A stretch of 64,000 nucleotides of DNA from Methylibium rhizosphaerae (GCF_006386545.1 NZ_SWAR01000020.1:44916-108915); one strand, 5' to 3'; shown: positions 44,373 to 53,938, counted from the stretch's first letter. Notes: generated from the sequence alone by a model not told the origin. Numbers and translations: made by a program.

Positions 44373-46783
44373 ACAAACAAGTCGAAGCCTTTCTGCAGCA
44401 GCCCGACGAGCCCTGGGCCGACTACCAGCGCAACACGAAGGCGCGCATCGACACCGACGGCGAGGCGCTGCGCCACCGGCAGGGCCAGCGGGTGGGCATC
44501 AGCCGCCCGCACGAATCGGCCCACCTGCACGTGGCCGGCAGCGCGGCCTACATCGACGACCTGCCCGAGCTGGCCGGCACCCTGCATGCGGCGCTCGGCC
44601 TGTCGCCGGTGGCGCACGGCAGGCTCAAGGGCGTGGACGTCGAGAAGATCCGCGCCCTGCCCGGCGTGGTGGCGGTGCTCACCGCGGCCGACATTCCCGG
44701 CGTCAACGACTGCGGGCCGATCGTCCACGACGACCCCATCCTGGCAGACGGCGAGGTGCACTACCTGGGGCAGCCGGTGTTCGCCGTCATCGCCACCGAC
44801 CGCGACCTCGCGCGCCGCGCCGCCGCGTCGGCCAAGCAGGTGATCAGCGTGGAGCCGCTGCCGGCCCTGCTGACGCCGCTGGCCGCGCACGAGGCGAAGC
44901 GCTATGTGCTGCCGCCCATGCACCTGCGGCGCGGTGACGCGAAAACCGCCATCGCCGGCGCGCCGCGCAGGCTCAAGGGCCGGCTGAGCGTGGGCGGGCA
45001 GGAACAGTTCTACCTCGAAGGCCAGATCTCCTATGCCGTCCCGACCGAGAACGACGGCCTGCGGGTGCACTGCTCGACCCAGCACCCGAGCGAAATGCAG
45101 CATGCGGTGGCCCATGCGCTGGGCCTGCATGCGCACCATGTGCACGTGGAATGCCGCCGCATGGGCGGCGGCTTCGGCGGCAAGGAATCCCAGTCGGCCC
45201 TGTTCGCCTGCGTGGCTGCAATGGCCGCCCGGAAGCTGCGGCGTCCGGTGAAGCTGCGGGTCGACCGCGACGACGACTTCCTGGTCACCGGCCGGCGCCA
45301 CGGCTTCGAATACGAATACGAGGTCGGCTACGACGACGAAGGCCGCGTGCTGGGTGCCGAGATCGACATGGTGTCCAACGCCGGGTTCTCGGCCGACCTG
45401 TCGGGCCCGGTGATGACGCGCGCGCTGTGCCACTTCGACAACGCCTACTGGCTGCCCGACGTGGCCGTCCACGGCTACAGCGCCCGCACCAACACCCAGA
45501 GCAACACCGCCTTCCGCGGCTTCGGCGGCCCGCAGGGCGCCATCGCGGCCGAGGTGATCCTCGACTCCATCGCCCGCGCGCTCGGCAAGGACGCGCTGGA
45601 GGTGCGCCGCGCCAACTTCTACGGCGTGGGCGAGCGCAACGTCACGCCCTACGGCCAGACAGTGGAAGACAACGTCATCCACGCGCTGGTGGACCAGCTG
45701 GCCGCCCGCGGCGACTATGACGCGCGGCGCGCGCAGATCGCCGCCTTCAACGCGTCGAGCCCGGTGCTCAAGAGAGGCCTGGCGCTCACGCCGGTGAAGT
45801 TCGGCATCTCGTTCAACGTGGCCCACTTCAACCAGGCCGGCGCGCTGGTGCACATCTACAGCGACGGCTCCATCCTGGTGAACCACGGCGGCACCGAGAT
45901 GGGCCAGGGCCTCAACACCAAGGTGGCGCAGGTGGTGGCCCACGAGCTGGGCGTGAGCTTCGACGCGGTGCGGGTGACCGCCACCGACACCACCAAGGTG
46001 GCCAACACCTCGGCCACCGCCGCCTCCACCGGCACCGACCTCAACGGCAAGGCCGCGCAGGACGCCGCCCGGCGCATCCGCGAGCGGTTGGCGGCCTTCG
46101 CGGCGCAGAAGTTCGGCGGCGATGCGAAGGACGTGCGCTTCGCCAACGACGTGGTGCAGGTGAACGGCAGCACCGTCGCCTTTGCGCAGTTCGCGCGGCT
46201 CGCCTACGAGGCGCGGGTGCAGCTGTGGTCCGACGGGTTCTATGCCACGCCGGGCCTGCACTGGGACCGCGAGAAGCTGCAGGGCCGCCCGTTCTACTAC
46301 TTCGCCTACGGCGCGGCCCTCAGCGAAGTGGTGGTGGACACGCTGACCGGCGAATGGAAGCTGCTGCGCGCCGACGTGCTGCACGACGTGGGCCGCTCGC
46401 TCAACCCGGCGGTGGACATCGGGCAGATCGAGGGCGCGTTCATCCAGGGCATGGGCTGGCTCACGATGGAAGAGCTGGTGTGGCACCCCGTCAGCGGGCT
46501 GCTGATGACGCATGCGCCCAGCACCTACAAGATCCCCACCGCCAACGACTGCCCGCCGGTGTTCAACGTGCAGCTGTTCGAGAACGCGAACGTGGAGGAC
46601 AGCATCCACCGCTCCAAGGCGGTGGGCGAGCCGCCGCTGCTGCTGCCGTTCTCGGTGTTCCTGGCGATCCGCGATGCGGTGTCGGCGCTGGGCGGACATC
46701 GGGTCGATCCGCCGCTGCGCGCACCTGCGACCTGCGAGGCGATCCTGGATGCGGTGGACGCGGTGCGGAGCGCGCAGCCGTGA
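44369..46783 (+). CDS. xdhB: Xanthine dehydrogenase molybdopterin-binding subunit
   Basis: An 804-residue large subunit. Seen: HVAGSAAYIDDLPEL at the front, GGGFGGKE (Mo-cofactor loop), AFRGFGGPQG, GTEMGQGLNTK, and the catalytic Glu context GEPPLLLPFSVFLAIRDA near the end. It oxidises hypoxanthine to xanthine and xanthine to urate. ATG 44369 overlaps the xdhA stop by 4 bp; the frame stays open 18 codons further back. Confidence 0.95.
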   Translation: MNKQVEAFLQQPDEPWADYQRNTKARIDTDGEALRHRQGQRVGISRPHESAHLHVAGSAAYIDDLPELAGTLHAALGLSPVAHGRLKGVDVEKIRALPGVVAVLTAADIPGVNDCGPIVHDDPILADGEVHYLGQPVFAVIATDRDLARRAAASAKQVISVEPLPALLTPLAAHEAKRYVLPPMHLRRGDAKTAIAGAPRRLKGRLSVGGQEQFYLEGQISYAVPTENDGLRVHCSTQHPSEMQHAVAHALGLHAHHVHVECRRMGGGFGGKESQSALFACVAAMAARKLRRPVKLRVDRDDDFLVTGRRHGFEYEYEVGYDDEGRVLGAEIDMVSNAGFSADLSGPVMTRALCHFDNAYWLPDVAVHGYSARTNTQSNTAFRGFGGPQGAIAAEVILDSIARALGKDALEVRRANFYGVGERNVTPYGQTVEDNVIHALVDQLAARGDYDARRAQIAAFNASSPVLKRGLALTPVKFGISFNVAHFNQAGALVHIYSDGSILVNHGGTEMGQGLNTKVAQVVAHELGVSFDAVRVTATDTTKVANTSATAASTGTDLNGKAAQDAARRIRERLAAFAAQKFGGDAKDVRFANDVVQVNGSTVAFAQFARLAYEARVQLWSDGFYATPGLHWDREKLQGRPFYYFAYGAALSEVVVDTLTGEWKLLRADVLHDVGRSLNPAVDIGQIEGAFIQGMGWLTMEELVWHPVSGLLMTHAPSTYKIPTANDCPPVFNVQLFENANVEDSIHRSKAVGEPPLLLPFSVFLAIRDAVSALGGHRVDPPLRAPATCEAILDAVDAVRSAQP

Positions 46784-47640
46784 GCTTCTCGCTGCATGCC
46801 ACGGCCACGCGCTGGCTGCTCACGCGGCAGCGGGCCGTGGTCGTCGAGGTGAAGGAGGCGCTGGGTTCGGTGCCGCGCGAAGCGGGCACCCGCATGCTGG
46901 TGTCGCTCACGCAGACACACGGCACCGTGGGCGGCGGCCACCTGGAGCTGCTGGCGATCGAGACCGCTCGCACCCTGCTGTCGCAGCCCGAGGGCGGCCT
47001 GCAGCCGCTGGAACGCCACTACCCGCTCGGCCCCGCGCTCGGCCAATGCTGCGGCGGCGCCGTCACCCTGCGCTACTCGCGGCTCGATGAAGCGGCGCTG
47101 CGCGCCTGGCCGGCTGCGCAGCCGCGCTTCTTCCTGCAGCTCTACGGCGCCGGCCATGTCGGCCGCGCCATCGTCCGGCTGCTCGCCGGCATCGACTGCC
47201 GGGTGCAGTGGATCGACGAACGCGAAGACGAGTTCCCGGACGGCGACGACCTGCCCGCCCACATAGAGAAGGTGTGTGTCGAGCCGGTCGAGGCCGAGGT
47301 GCGCATCGCACCGCCGCTGGCCTGCTACCTCGTGCTCACCCACAACCACGACCTCGACCTGCGCATCACAGAGGCGATCCTGAAGCGCGCGGACTTCCGC
47401 TACCTCGGGCTCATCGGCTCGAAGACGAAGCGCGCCCGCTTCCGGCACCGCTACGAAGCGCGCGGCATTGCGCCCCAGGTGCTGGACCGCATGACCTGCC
47501 CGATCGGCGTGCCCGGCATCGAAGGAAAGGAGCCCGAGGTGATCGCGGTCTCGGTGGTGGCGCAGCTGCTGCAGCTCACGCCGCAGCCTGCTACTGCTGC
47601 GGCAACGTCGCCTGCAGCTCCTGCTTCATCCACTCGATGA
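46780..47640 (+). CDS. xdhC: XdhC accessory protein
   Basis: A 286-residue protein required for insertion of sulfurated Mo cofactor into xanthine dehydrogenase. The N-part holds AVVVEVKEALGSVPREAGTR and GTVGGGHLE, with the conserved GQCCGG; the C-part is a Rossmann fold (QLYGAGHVGRAIVRLL) and IGSKTKRARFRHR. The start is GTG 46780 overlapping the xdhB stop (GTGA). Its last 50 bp overlap the end of the convergent LysR gene, unusually long. Confidence 0.92.
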   Translation: MSFSLHATATRWLLTRQRAVVVEVKEALGSVPREAGTRMLVSLTQTHGTVGGGHLELLAIETARTLLSQPEGGLQPLERHYPLGPALGQCCGGAVTLRYSRLDEAALRAWPAAQPRFFLQLYGAGHVGRAIVRLLAGIDCRVQWIDEREDEFPDGDDLPAHIEKVCVEPVEAEVRIAPPLACYLVLTHNHDLDLRITEAILKRADFRYLGLIGSKTKRARFRHRYEARGIAPQVLDRMTCPIGVPGIEGKEPEVIAVSVVAQLLQLTPQPATAAATSPAAPASSTR

Positions 47641-48505
47641 ACACCCGGGTGCGCAGCGGAAGGAGCCGCGCGCTCGGGTACACCAGGCTCACGTTGCGCG
47701 GCGGCTCCTCGAATTCCGCGAGCACCACGCGCAGCCGCTTCTCCCGCACGTAGGGCACCACCTGGTACGACTGGAAGCGGCTCAGGCCGAGCCCCGCCGC
47801 GCAGGCCTCCAGCCGCGGCGCCCCCAGGTTGCATTCGAGGTTGCCCTGCACCGGCACCGAAAAGGGCTTGCCGTTCTCGTCGACGAAGGTCCACTGCCGG
47901 CCTTCCACGCCGGTGATGCAGTTGAACTTCGACAGCTCGCGCGGATGCCGGGGCGTACCGTGCCGGCGCAGCCAGTCGGGGCTGGCCGCCACCACGCGGC
48001 CGATCCGGCCCACCGCCTGTGCCACCAGGCTCGAATCGGCCAGGTGGGCGATGCGCACGGCCAGGTCATGGCCTTCCTGCACGAGGTCGACCACGCGGTC
48101 GAGCAGCACCAGGTTCACACGCATCTTCGGATAGCGCTGCAGGAAGCGGGCCACCGCAGGCGCCACGTGCATGTGGCCGAAGAGCACCGGCGCCGTCACG
48201 CTGACGGTGCCGCTGGGCTCGGCCTCGTATGCGGCGCTGCTGGCCAGCAGCGAACGATCGGCCTCCTCCACGTCGGCCAGGATGCGGCGCACCCGCTCGA
48301 GGTACAGGCGCCCGTCTTCGGTGAGCGACAGCCGCCGCGTCGTGCGATGCAGCAGGCGCACGCCGAGCTGCGACTCCAGCGCGGCGAGCTGGCGCACCAC
48401 GGCCGGCAGCGATGAATCGAGCGCGTCGGCTGCGGCGGTGAGGCTGCCGCGGTCGACGATGGCGACGAAGGTTTCCAGGGCCCTGAGCTTGTCCATCGGA
48501 GCCAT
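47591..48505 (-). CDS. LysR family regulator (CrgA/AaeR-like)
   Basis: A 304-residue regulator with N-terminal helix-turn-helix (RALETFVAIVDRGSLTAAAD, SSLPAVVRQLAALESQLG) and LHRTTRRLSLTEDGRLY, the wording of the CrgA/AaeR-type LysR branch. ATG 48505 has GGAG five bases upstream; ATGs at 48508 and 48496 are alternatives. It is divergent from the glutathione transferase gene (102 bp), the likely target by position. Confidence 0.88.
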   Translation of the reverse strand: MAPMDKLRALETFVAIVDRGSLTAAADALDSSLPAVVRQLAALESQLGVRLLHRTTRRLSLTEDGRLYLERVRRILADVEEADRSLLASSAAYEAEPSGTVSVTAPVLFGHMHVAPAVARFLQRYPKMRVNLVLLDRVVDLVQEGHDLAVRIAHLADSSLVAQAVGRIGRVVAASPDWLRRHGTPRHPRELSKFNCITGVEGRQWTFVDENGKPFSVPVQGNLECNLGAPRLEACAAGLGLSRFQSYQVVPYVREKRLRVVLAEFEEPPRNVSLVYPSARLLPLRTRVFIEWMKQELQATLPQQ

Positions 48506-48607
48506 CATTGCTCCGGCAACCGGAGTAGTCAAATGCAGACGGCCGGCTTTATTGCAGTGGCGCTCGAGCCAAGAATCCGGGCATTCCAACCCCAGCAGGA
48601 GACCTCC

Positions 48608-49258
48608 ATGACCACCACGCCGCCCCGGCCCGAGCGCCCGATCAAGCTCTACCGCTTCGCCCTCTCGGGTCATTCGCACCGCGCCGAGCTCTTCCTCAAC
48701 CTGCTGGGCCTGCCGTATGAAGGCATCGACGTGGACCTGCGTGCCAAGGCGCAGAAGCGGCCCGAGTTCCTGGCGCTCAATGCCTTCGGCCAGGTGCCGG
48801 TGATCGACGATGGCGGCACGGTGGTGGCCGACTCGAACGCCATCCTGACCTACCTGGCGCTGAAGTACGGCGCCTCCCACTGGCTGCCCCGCGAGCCGCT
48901 CGCCGCGGCGCAGGTGCAGCGCTGGCTCTCGGTGGCGGCCGGCCAGCTGGCCGCCACGGCCGCGCGGGCGCGGGTGATCCAGGTGTTCGGACTGCCGGCC
49001 GACTGCAGCACCGAAGTGGCAGGCGCCCAGGCCCTGTTCACGCTGGTCGAGCAGCACCTGTCGGACCACAACTTCATCGCGGGCGCCGAGCCCACCATTG
49101 CCGACGTGGCGCTGTACAGCTACACCGCCCATGCGCCCGAAGGCAACGTGTCGCTCGACCCCTACCCGGCCCTGCGGGCCTGGCTGGGCCGCATCGAGGC
49201 GCTGCCCGGGTTCGTGCCGATGCCGGTGTCGCACGTCGGCCTGCGGGCCGCGGCCTGA
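48608..49258 (+). CDS. Glutathione S-transferase
   Basis: A 216-residue GST. The thioredoxin-like half has LYRFALSGHSHRAELFLNLL (Ser-type active site plausible), NAFGQVPVIDD (cis-Pro loop) and DSNAILTYLA (Ser of gamma-Glu binding); the helical C-half ends FIAGAEPTIADVALYSY, the N-capping Asp motif. It is of the beta/Nu-like group. CAGGAGACCTCC precedes the ATG. The next gene is 17 bp away. Confidence 0.92.
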   Translation: MTTTPPRPERPIKLYRFALSGHSHRAELFLNLLGLPYEGIDVDLRAKAQKRPEFLALNAFGQVPVIDDGGTVVADSNAILTYLALKYGASHWLPREPLAAAQVQRWLSVAAGQLAATAARARVIQVFGLPADCSTEVAGAQALFTLVEQHLSDHNFIAGAEPTIADVALYSYTAHAPEGNVSLDPYPALRAWLGRIEALPGFVPMPVSHVGLRAAA

Positions 49259-49275
49259 CGAAGCGAGGAGCCATC

Positions 49276-50253
49276 GTGTCTGCCCTGCCCGGTTGGCCTC
49301 ATCCGCACGTCGCGCCCTTCCATGCCGGCGAACGGGCCGCGCAGGCGAAGGTGGGCGTCGCGCAGCGCATGGCCGAGATCGGCCAGCGCGTGGTGCGCGG
49401 CGTGATGCCGCAGCAGCATCGCGAGTTCTTTCCGCTGCTGCCTTTCGTGGTGCTGGGCGCGGTGGACGCGCAAGGCCAGCCGTGGGCCACGCTGCTGGCC
49501 GGCAGCGGGCCGGGCTTCGTCACCTCGCCCGACGAGACCACGCTGCGCATCGATGCGCTGCCGCCGGCCGGCGATCCGCTGGTCGGCCTGCTCGACCCCG
49601 GGGCGCCGCTGGGCCTGCTGGGCATCGAGCTGCCCACCCGGCGGCGCAACCGGGCCAACGGCCGGGTGGGCCAGCGCGACGACACCGGCTTTTCGCTGGA
49701 TGTGACGCAAAGCTTCGGCAACTGCCCCAAGTACATCCAGACGCGCGAACTGCTGCCGGGCCCCGCCGCCACGGCAGCCGGCGAGTCGCCTCGCCGGGCA
49801 GCCCGGCTCGACGCCGGCATGCAGGCGCTGGTGCGCACCGCCGACACCTTCTTCATCGCGACACACGCGGTGGGCGAAGGCGCCAACGGCGGCAGCGACG
49901 TGTCGCACCGGGGCGGGCGGCCCGGCTTCGTGCAGGTGCGCGGCGACGGCACCAGCCTCACCTGGCCGGACTTCATCGGCAACTCGTTCTTCAACACGCT
50001 CGGCAACCTGGTGGCCCAGCCGCGCGCCGGCCTCGTGGTGCCCGACTTCGCCAGCGGCAGCCTGCTGTACGTGGCCGGCCGTGCCGAGATCGTGTGGGAG
50101 GGCCCGCAGGTGGAGGCGTTTGCCGGCGCCCAGCGCCTGGTGCGGCTGCAGGTGGACCACGCACTGCTGCGGCCCTGCGCGCTGCCGTGGCGCTGGCGCC
50201 TGCTGGAACCGTCGCCGGCGCTCGAAGGCACCGGCCGCTGGTCGCCCTTATAG
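49276..50253 (+). CDS. Pyridoxamine 5'-phosphate oxidase-fold flavin-binding protein
   Basis: A 325-residue protein of the larger PNPOx-like type (similar to those fused to ferredoxin reductase domains, but alone here). FVVLGAVDAQGQPWATLLAG opens the split barrel; SFGNCPKYIQTRE, FFIATHAVGE and DVSHRGGRPGFVQV are family marks. The start is GTG 49276 with GCGAGGAG five bases before it. It probably shares transcription with the GST gene; a role in reducing or detecting a small molecule is open. Confidence 0.82.
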   Translation: MSALPGWPHPHVAPFHAGERAAQAKVGVAQRMAEIGQRVVRGVMPQQHREFFPLLPFVVLGAVDAQGQPWATLLAGSGPGFVTSPDETTLRIDALPPAGDPLVGLLDPGAPLGLLGIELPTRRRNRANGRVGQRDDTGFSLDVTQSFGNCPKYIQTRELLPGPAATAAGESPRRAARLDAGMQALVRTADTFFIATHAVGEGANGGSDVSHRGGRPGFVQVRGDGTSLTWPDFIGNSFFNTLGNLVAQPRAGLVVPDFASGSLLYVAGRAEIVWEGPQVEAFAGAQRLVRLQVDHALLRPCALPWRWRLLEPSPALEGTGRWSPL

Positions 50254-51024
50254 AAACATGCCGCCCGACGCCTCGATGCGCTGGGCATTCACCCAGCGGT
50301 TGTCCTCGCTCAGCACCGACGCGATCACCGGTCCGATGTCGTCGGGCAGGCCCACGCGGCCGAGCGCCGTCTGCGAGGCGATGAAGGCGTTGACCTCGGC
50401 GTTGTCGCGCACCGTGCCGCCGCCGAAGTCGGTCTCGATGGCACCCGGCGCGACGATGTTCGAGGTGATGCGCCGCGAGCCCAGCTCCTTCGCCTGGTAG
50501 CGCGTCAGCACCTCCATCGCGCCTTTCATCGCCGCATAGGCCGCGTAGCCCGGCAGCGCAAACCGCGCCAGCCCGCTCGAGATGTTGACGATGCGACCGC
50601 CGTCGTTGAGCAGCGGCAGCAGGGCCTGCGTCAGGAAGAACGGCCCCTTCAGGTGCACGTTCACCAGCTCGTCGAACTGGGCTTCGGTCGTGTCGGCGAA
50701 CGCGGCATGCACGCCCACGCCGGCGTTGTTCACCAGGTGGTCGAAGCGCTCGCGCTGCCAGTGCTTGCGCAGGGCGTCGCGCACCGCTTCGGCAAAACCG
50801 GGGAACGACGCGCTGTCGCCCACGTCGAGCTGCAGTGCCACGGCGCGGGCGCCGAGCCTTTCGGCTTCGGCCACCACCGCGTCGGCTTCGTCGCGCCGGC
50901 TGCGCCAGGTGACGATCAGGTCGCCGCCGCGCGCCGCCACGGCCAGCGCGGCATTGCGGCCCAGCCCGCGGCTGCCGCCGGTGATGAGGGTGATCTTGCG
51001 GGGGTTGGAAGTCGGGGTGCTCAT
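50248..51024 (-). CDS. Short-chain dehydrogenase/reductase
   Basis: A 258-residue classical SDR: cofactor motif TGGSRGLG (15-22), NNAG(V) at about 101, catalytic Ser in NISSG and YAAYAAMK with YxxxK. An Arg following the first strand (TWRSRRDEA) suggests NADP(H). It overlaps the end of the flavin-binding protein gene by 6 bp (convergent) and is divergent from a LysR gene, 121 bp away. Confidence 0.92.
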   Translation of the reverse strand: MSTPTSNPRKITLITGGSRGLGRNAALAVAARGGDLIVTWRSRRDEADAVVAEAERLGARAVALQLDVGDSASFPGFAEAVRDALRKHWQRERFDHLVNNAGVGVHAAFADTTEAQFDELVNVHLKGPFFLTQALLPLLNDGGRIVNISSGLARFALPGYAAYAAMKGAMEVLTRYQAKELGSRRITSNIVAPGAIETDFGGGTVRDNAEVNAFIASQTALGRVGLPDDIGPVIASVLSEDNRWVNAQRIEASGGMFL

Positions 51025-51145
51025 GACAAGGCTCCTTCTTGAGTGGCTGCCGGAGGTGGCATGAAGGGCAGTCTATTGAGCGAGCCTTCGCAGATAAATG
51101 CGCCACAAGCGACAAGACTGTTCAGCCGTGAACGACAATCTGCCC

Positions 51146-52054
51146 ATGAATCCGCTCGACGCCATGCTCGCCTTTGCCCGGGTGGCTGAACTGGGCAGCT
51201 TCACCCAGGCGGCCGCCAGCCTCGGCCTGCCCAAGGCCAGCGTGTCGACCTCGGTGCAGCGGCTCGAGGCGCTGCTGGGCACCCGGCTGCTGCACCGGAC
51301 CACCCGCCGGGTCGCACTCACCCAGGACGGCCGGGCCTTCTACGAGCGCTGCCGCGACCTGCTGGCCGACATGGACGAGCTGCAGACCATGTTCCGTCCT
51401 GCGCACGAGGCGCTGACCGGCCGGCTGCGGGTCGACATGCCGCTGGGCGCGGCCCGGCAGCTGGTGGTGCCCCGGCTGCCGGAATTCCTGGCGGCGCATC
51501 CGCAGGTCGAGGTGGAGCTGAGCAGCACCGACCGGCGGGTGGACCTGGTGCGCGAAGGTTTCGATTGCGTGCTGCGGGTGGGCCCGCTGTCGGACTCGAC
51601 CCTGGTGGCCCGGCCGCTGGGGCATTGCCTGCAGAAGAACTTCGCGAGCCCCGGCTACCTTGCGCGCCACGGCACGCCGCGCACGCTGGCCGACCTCGCG
51701 CAGCACCGGCTGGTGCACTACGTGCCCATGCTGGGCGGCAGGTCGGCAGGCTTCGAGTATGTGGACACCGCCACCGGCGAAGCACGCTCGGTGGCGATGG
51801 CCGGCGCCCTGACCGTCAACAACTCCGAGGCCTACGAGGCCGCGTGCCTGGCCGGTGTGGGCCTCATCCAGGCGCCGGAGATGGGCCTGGCGCCGATGCT
51901 GGCGGCCGGGCGCCTGGTCGAGGTGCTGCCGGAGTTCCGCGCGCCGCCCATGGCCGTGTCGCTGCTGTATGCGAACCGCCGGCACCTGCCGAAGCGGGTG
52001 CAGGCGTTCATGGAGTGGGTGGCGCAGGTGATGCAGCCCGTCCTGGTGGACTGA
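51146..52054 (+). CDS. LysR family regulator
   Basis: A 302-residue regulator: helix-turn-helix (MLAFARVAELGSFTQAAASL, LPKASVSTSVQRLEALLGTR), LLHRTTRRVALTQDGRAFYE and a substrate domain. It is close to the regulator at 47591 in type. ATG 51146 starts MNPLDAMLAF; a GTG at 51128 would add six residues. The neighbouring SDR gene is the likely target. Confidence 0.9.
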   Translation: MNPLDAMLAFARVAELGSFTQAAASLGLPKASVSTSVQRLEALLGTRLLHRTTRRVALTQDGRAFYERCRDLLADMDELQTMFRPAHEALTGRLRVDMPLGAARQLVVPRLPEFLAAHPQVEVELSSTDRRVDLVREGFDCVLRVGPLSDSTLVARPLGHCLQKNFASPGYLARHGTPRTLADLAQHRLVHYVPMLGGRSAGFEYVDTATGEARSVAMAGALTVNNSEAYEAACLAGVGLIQAPEMGLAPMLAAGRLVEVLPEFRAPPMAVSLLYANRRHLPKRVQAFMEWVAQVMQPVLVD

Positions 52055-52079
52055 CGCGACGCAGGAAGGACCGCCTCGC

Positions 52080-52493
52080 TCACTCCTGCGGCATCACCGC
52101 ATTCGGGTCCATGTAGACCAGTTCCCAGCCGTGGCCGTCGAGGTCTTCGAAGCTGTGGCTGTACATGAAGCCGAGGTCCTGCTTCGGGTTGGGGGTGCTG
52201 CCGCCGGCGGCCAGTGCCTTGGCCACCAGGTCATCGACCTGCTCCTTGCTTTCGCACGACAGGCACACCAGCACCTCGGTGCTCTTCGTCGCGTCGGCCA
52301 CCGGCTTCTTGGTGAAGGTCTGGAAGAAGCTCTCCACCAGCAGCATCACGTAGATGTGGTTCTCGCTCACCACCATGCAGGCCGCCTGCTCGTTGGTGTA
52401 CTGCGGGTTGAAGCTGTAGCCCAGCCTGGCGAAGAACGCCTTCGAGCGCTCGAGGTCCTTGACGGGGAGGTTCACGTAGATCTGCTGTGCCAT
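52080..52493 (-). CDS. VOC-superfamily glyoxalase/bleomycin-resistance-like protein
   Basis: A 137-residue protein with two VOC modules: IYVNLPVKDLERSKAFFARLGY opens the first and DLGFMYSHSFEDLDGHGWELVYMDP closes the second, carrying the usual metal-site Glu. A DPNAVM tail is typical of a subgroup annotated as lactoylglutathione-lyase-like. AAGGAGTCGCCCGCC is upstream of the ATG. No particular substrate can be assigned. Confidence 0.88.
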   Translation of the reverse strand: MAQQIYVNLPVKDLERSKAFFARLGYSFNPQYTNEQAACMVVSENHIYVMLLVESFFQTFTKKPVADATKSTEVLVCLSCESKEQVDDLVAKALAAGGSTPNPKQDLGFMYSHSFEDLDGHGWELVYMDPNAVMPQE

Positions 52494-52578
52494 GGCGGGC
52501 GACTCCTTGAGGGATGGTTTGTCGTGAAGGGTTGAACAGGAAGAACTGCGAGAGCGTGGTCGGCATGCGGCACCCCGC

Positions 52579-53118
52579 TCAGGGGCGCTCGGCCAGCGCC
52601 TTCAGGTTGGCGAGGCCGGCCTCGAAATCGCGGCCGATCATCTGGTCCATGTCGAAGAACACGCCCATCAGCTTGCTGATGAAGTTGGCCGGGCCGCGCA
52701 GGGCCCAGGTCACCTCGGTGGCGGTCTCGCCGCGCGGCACCAGCGTGAACTCGACGATGTTGTGCGCTTCGAAGGGCTCGTACATGTCGAGCTTCATCTC
52801 GACGCGGTGGGGCATGCGGGAATCGGTGATCTCGATGCTGCCGGTGCCCACCTCCTTGTTGCCGGCGAAGTCGTAGCCCGCGCCCGGGCCGCGCGCATTG
52901 CCGCGGTAGCTGCGGCGCATGTTCGGGTCCTTGCGCTCGTAGGGGTTCCAGGTGTTGAAACTGCGCAGGTCGTTGATCAGCGGGTGGATCTTCTCGGCGC
53001 TGGCCGCGATGGTGGCCGAGCGCTGCACCGCAAAGGTGTCGGGCTTGCTGGCGGCGATCATCAGCAGCGCCGAGACGGCGGCTACGGCCACGACGGCCAC
53101 GAGGGTGAGGGTCTTCAT
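52579..53118 (-). CDS. SRPBCC (START-like) protein with N-terminal membrane anchor
   Basis: A 179-residue protein: one N-terminal hydrophobic helix (LTLVAVVAVAAVSALLMIAA), then a polyketide-cyclase/START-like fold (VQRSATIAASAEKIHPLIND, FNTWNPYERKDPNMRRSYRG, TWALRGPANFISKLMG). Such proteins carry hydrophobic ligands; this one probably faces the periplasm. CAGGAGCACCGC sets ATG 53118. It lies upstream of and 85 bp from the VOC gene on the same strand. Confidence 0.88.
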   Translation of the reverse strand: MKTLTLVAVVAVAAVSALLMIAASKPDTFAVQRSATIAASAEKIHPLINDLRSFNTWNPYERKDPNMRRSYRGNARGPGAGYDFAGNKEVGTGSIEITDSRMPHRVEMKLDMYEPFEAHNIVEFTLVPRGETATEVTWALRGPANFISKLMGVFFDMDQMIGRDFEAGLANLKALAERP

Positions 53119-53224
53119 GCGGTGCTCCTGGGTCGAAGGGTTGTTCATTGCGGCGCCTTGCGCCCACGAACCCACGACGAACGGAGCGCGCCGGCTTCGA
53201 CAAACCAGCGCTTAGGTGAAAACC

Positions 53225-53385
53225 CTAGGGCCTGTTAACGCTATTTGGAGCCTCCCGTTTCCTGGGATCACCCGCAGGGCTTGGGTCCCTGGGGGCGCAT
53301 GCCGTCGTTGCCGCCTCGTTGTGTGCAGGGAGCACACCGCCTCGGCGGCGCCTAGGCCTGCGCCCCCAGGGATCCAAGGCCCTAG
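53225..53385. mobile_element. 161-bp MITE-like element with CTAGGGCC ends
   Basis: The segment begins CTAGGGCCT and ends AGGCCCTAG, a 9-bp terminal inverted repeat. Inside, a long imperfect stem pairs 53273-53299 with 53359-53385 (22 of 27 positions). Its left 40 bp recur at 62825 (see there). CTAG at each end is compatible with target preference of some IS5-group elements. It lies between an SRPBCC gene and a YCII gene and has no real coding capacity. Assignment as a MITE or decayed IS is inference. Confidence 0.5.
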
Positions 53386-53390
53386 TGCGA

Positions 53391-53783
53391 TCAGGCGGCT
53401 GCAGCGGTGACGGCCGCAGGCGCCGTCGATTCCTCGTAGCAAGGCGCCAGCGAACGAACCTCGACCGTGCACCATTCCGCCGCCGGGCAGCGCGCCGCGA
53501 TGGCCAGCGCCTCCTCGCGGGTCTTGCAGTCGACGAGGAAGAAGCCGCCGACCATTTCCTTGGCCTCGGCGAACGGCCCGTCGACGACGCGGGTCTTGCC
53601 GTTGCGCACTTCCACTCGCGCCGCCTCGTCGTGCGAGCGCAGCGATTCGACCGCCAGCAGCTGGCCGCGGGCCTTCAGCTCGTCGCCGAAGCGCACCATG
53701 CGCTCGTAGCAGTCACGCCCTTCGGCCGGGGTGCGCGTCTGGCGCTGGCCGGTGGGCTCCACCATCAACAGCATGTAGGTCAT
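53391..53783 (-). CDS. YCII-related (DGPF) protein
   Basis: A 130-residue YCII-domain protein: MTYMLLMVEPTGQRQTRTPAEG start, FGDELKARGQLLAVESL, and VVDGPFAEAKEMVGGFFLVD, the DGPF motif that names the subfamily. The fold is ferredoxin-like; function unproven, often beside sigma-70 ECF genes. CTTGGAGGCACC precedes ATG 53783. Its stop is 6 bp from the MITE-like element. Confidence 0.9.
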   Translation of the reverse strand: MTYMLLMVEPTGQRQTRTPAEGRDCYERMVRFGDELKARGQLLAVESLRSHDEAARVEVRNGKTRVVDGPFAEAKEMVGGFFLVDCKTREEALAIAARCPAAEWCTVEVRSLAPCYEESTAPAAVTAAAA

Positions 53784-53938
53784 GGTGCCTCCAAGTAGCG
53801 GGAAGCTGGCGATTTGAGCACGGCTGCATGTCGTGTGTGCCGGCCGCCCCCGAAGGAGGGACGGCAAGAGAGCGCACCGGCTTCTCGTCGGGCAACGGCG
53901 TCCCTAGAATCCCTGGGTCATCAGCAAGGAGAACGGGA

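Noticed and set aside
53212..53475. 87-codon minus open frame through the MITE-like element
   Set aside because: It lies mostly within the repeat and looks like a phantom frame created by repeated DNA; no start-site support.
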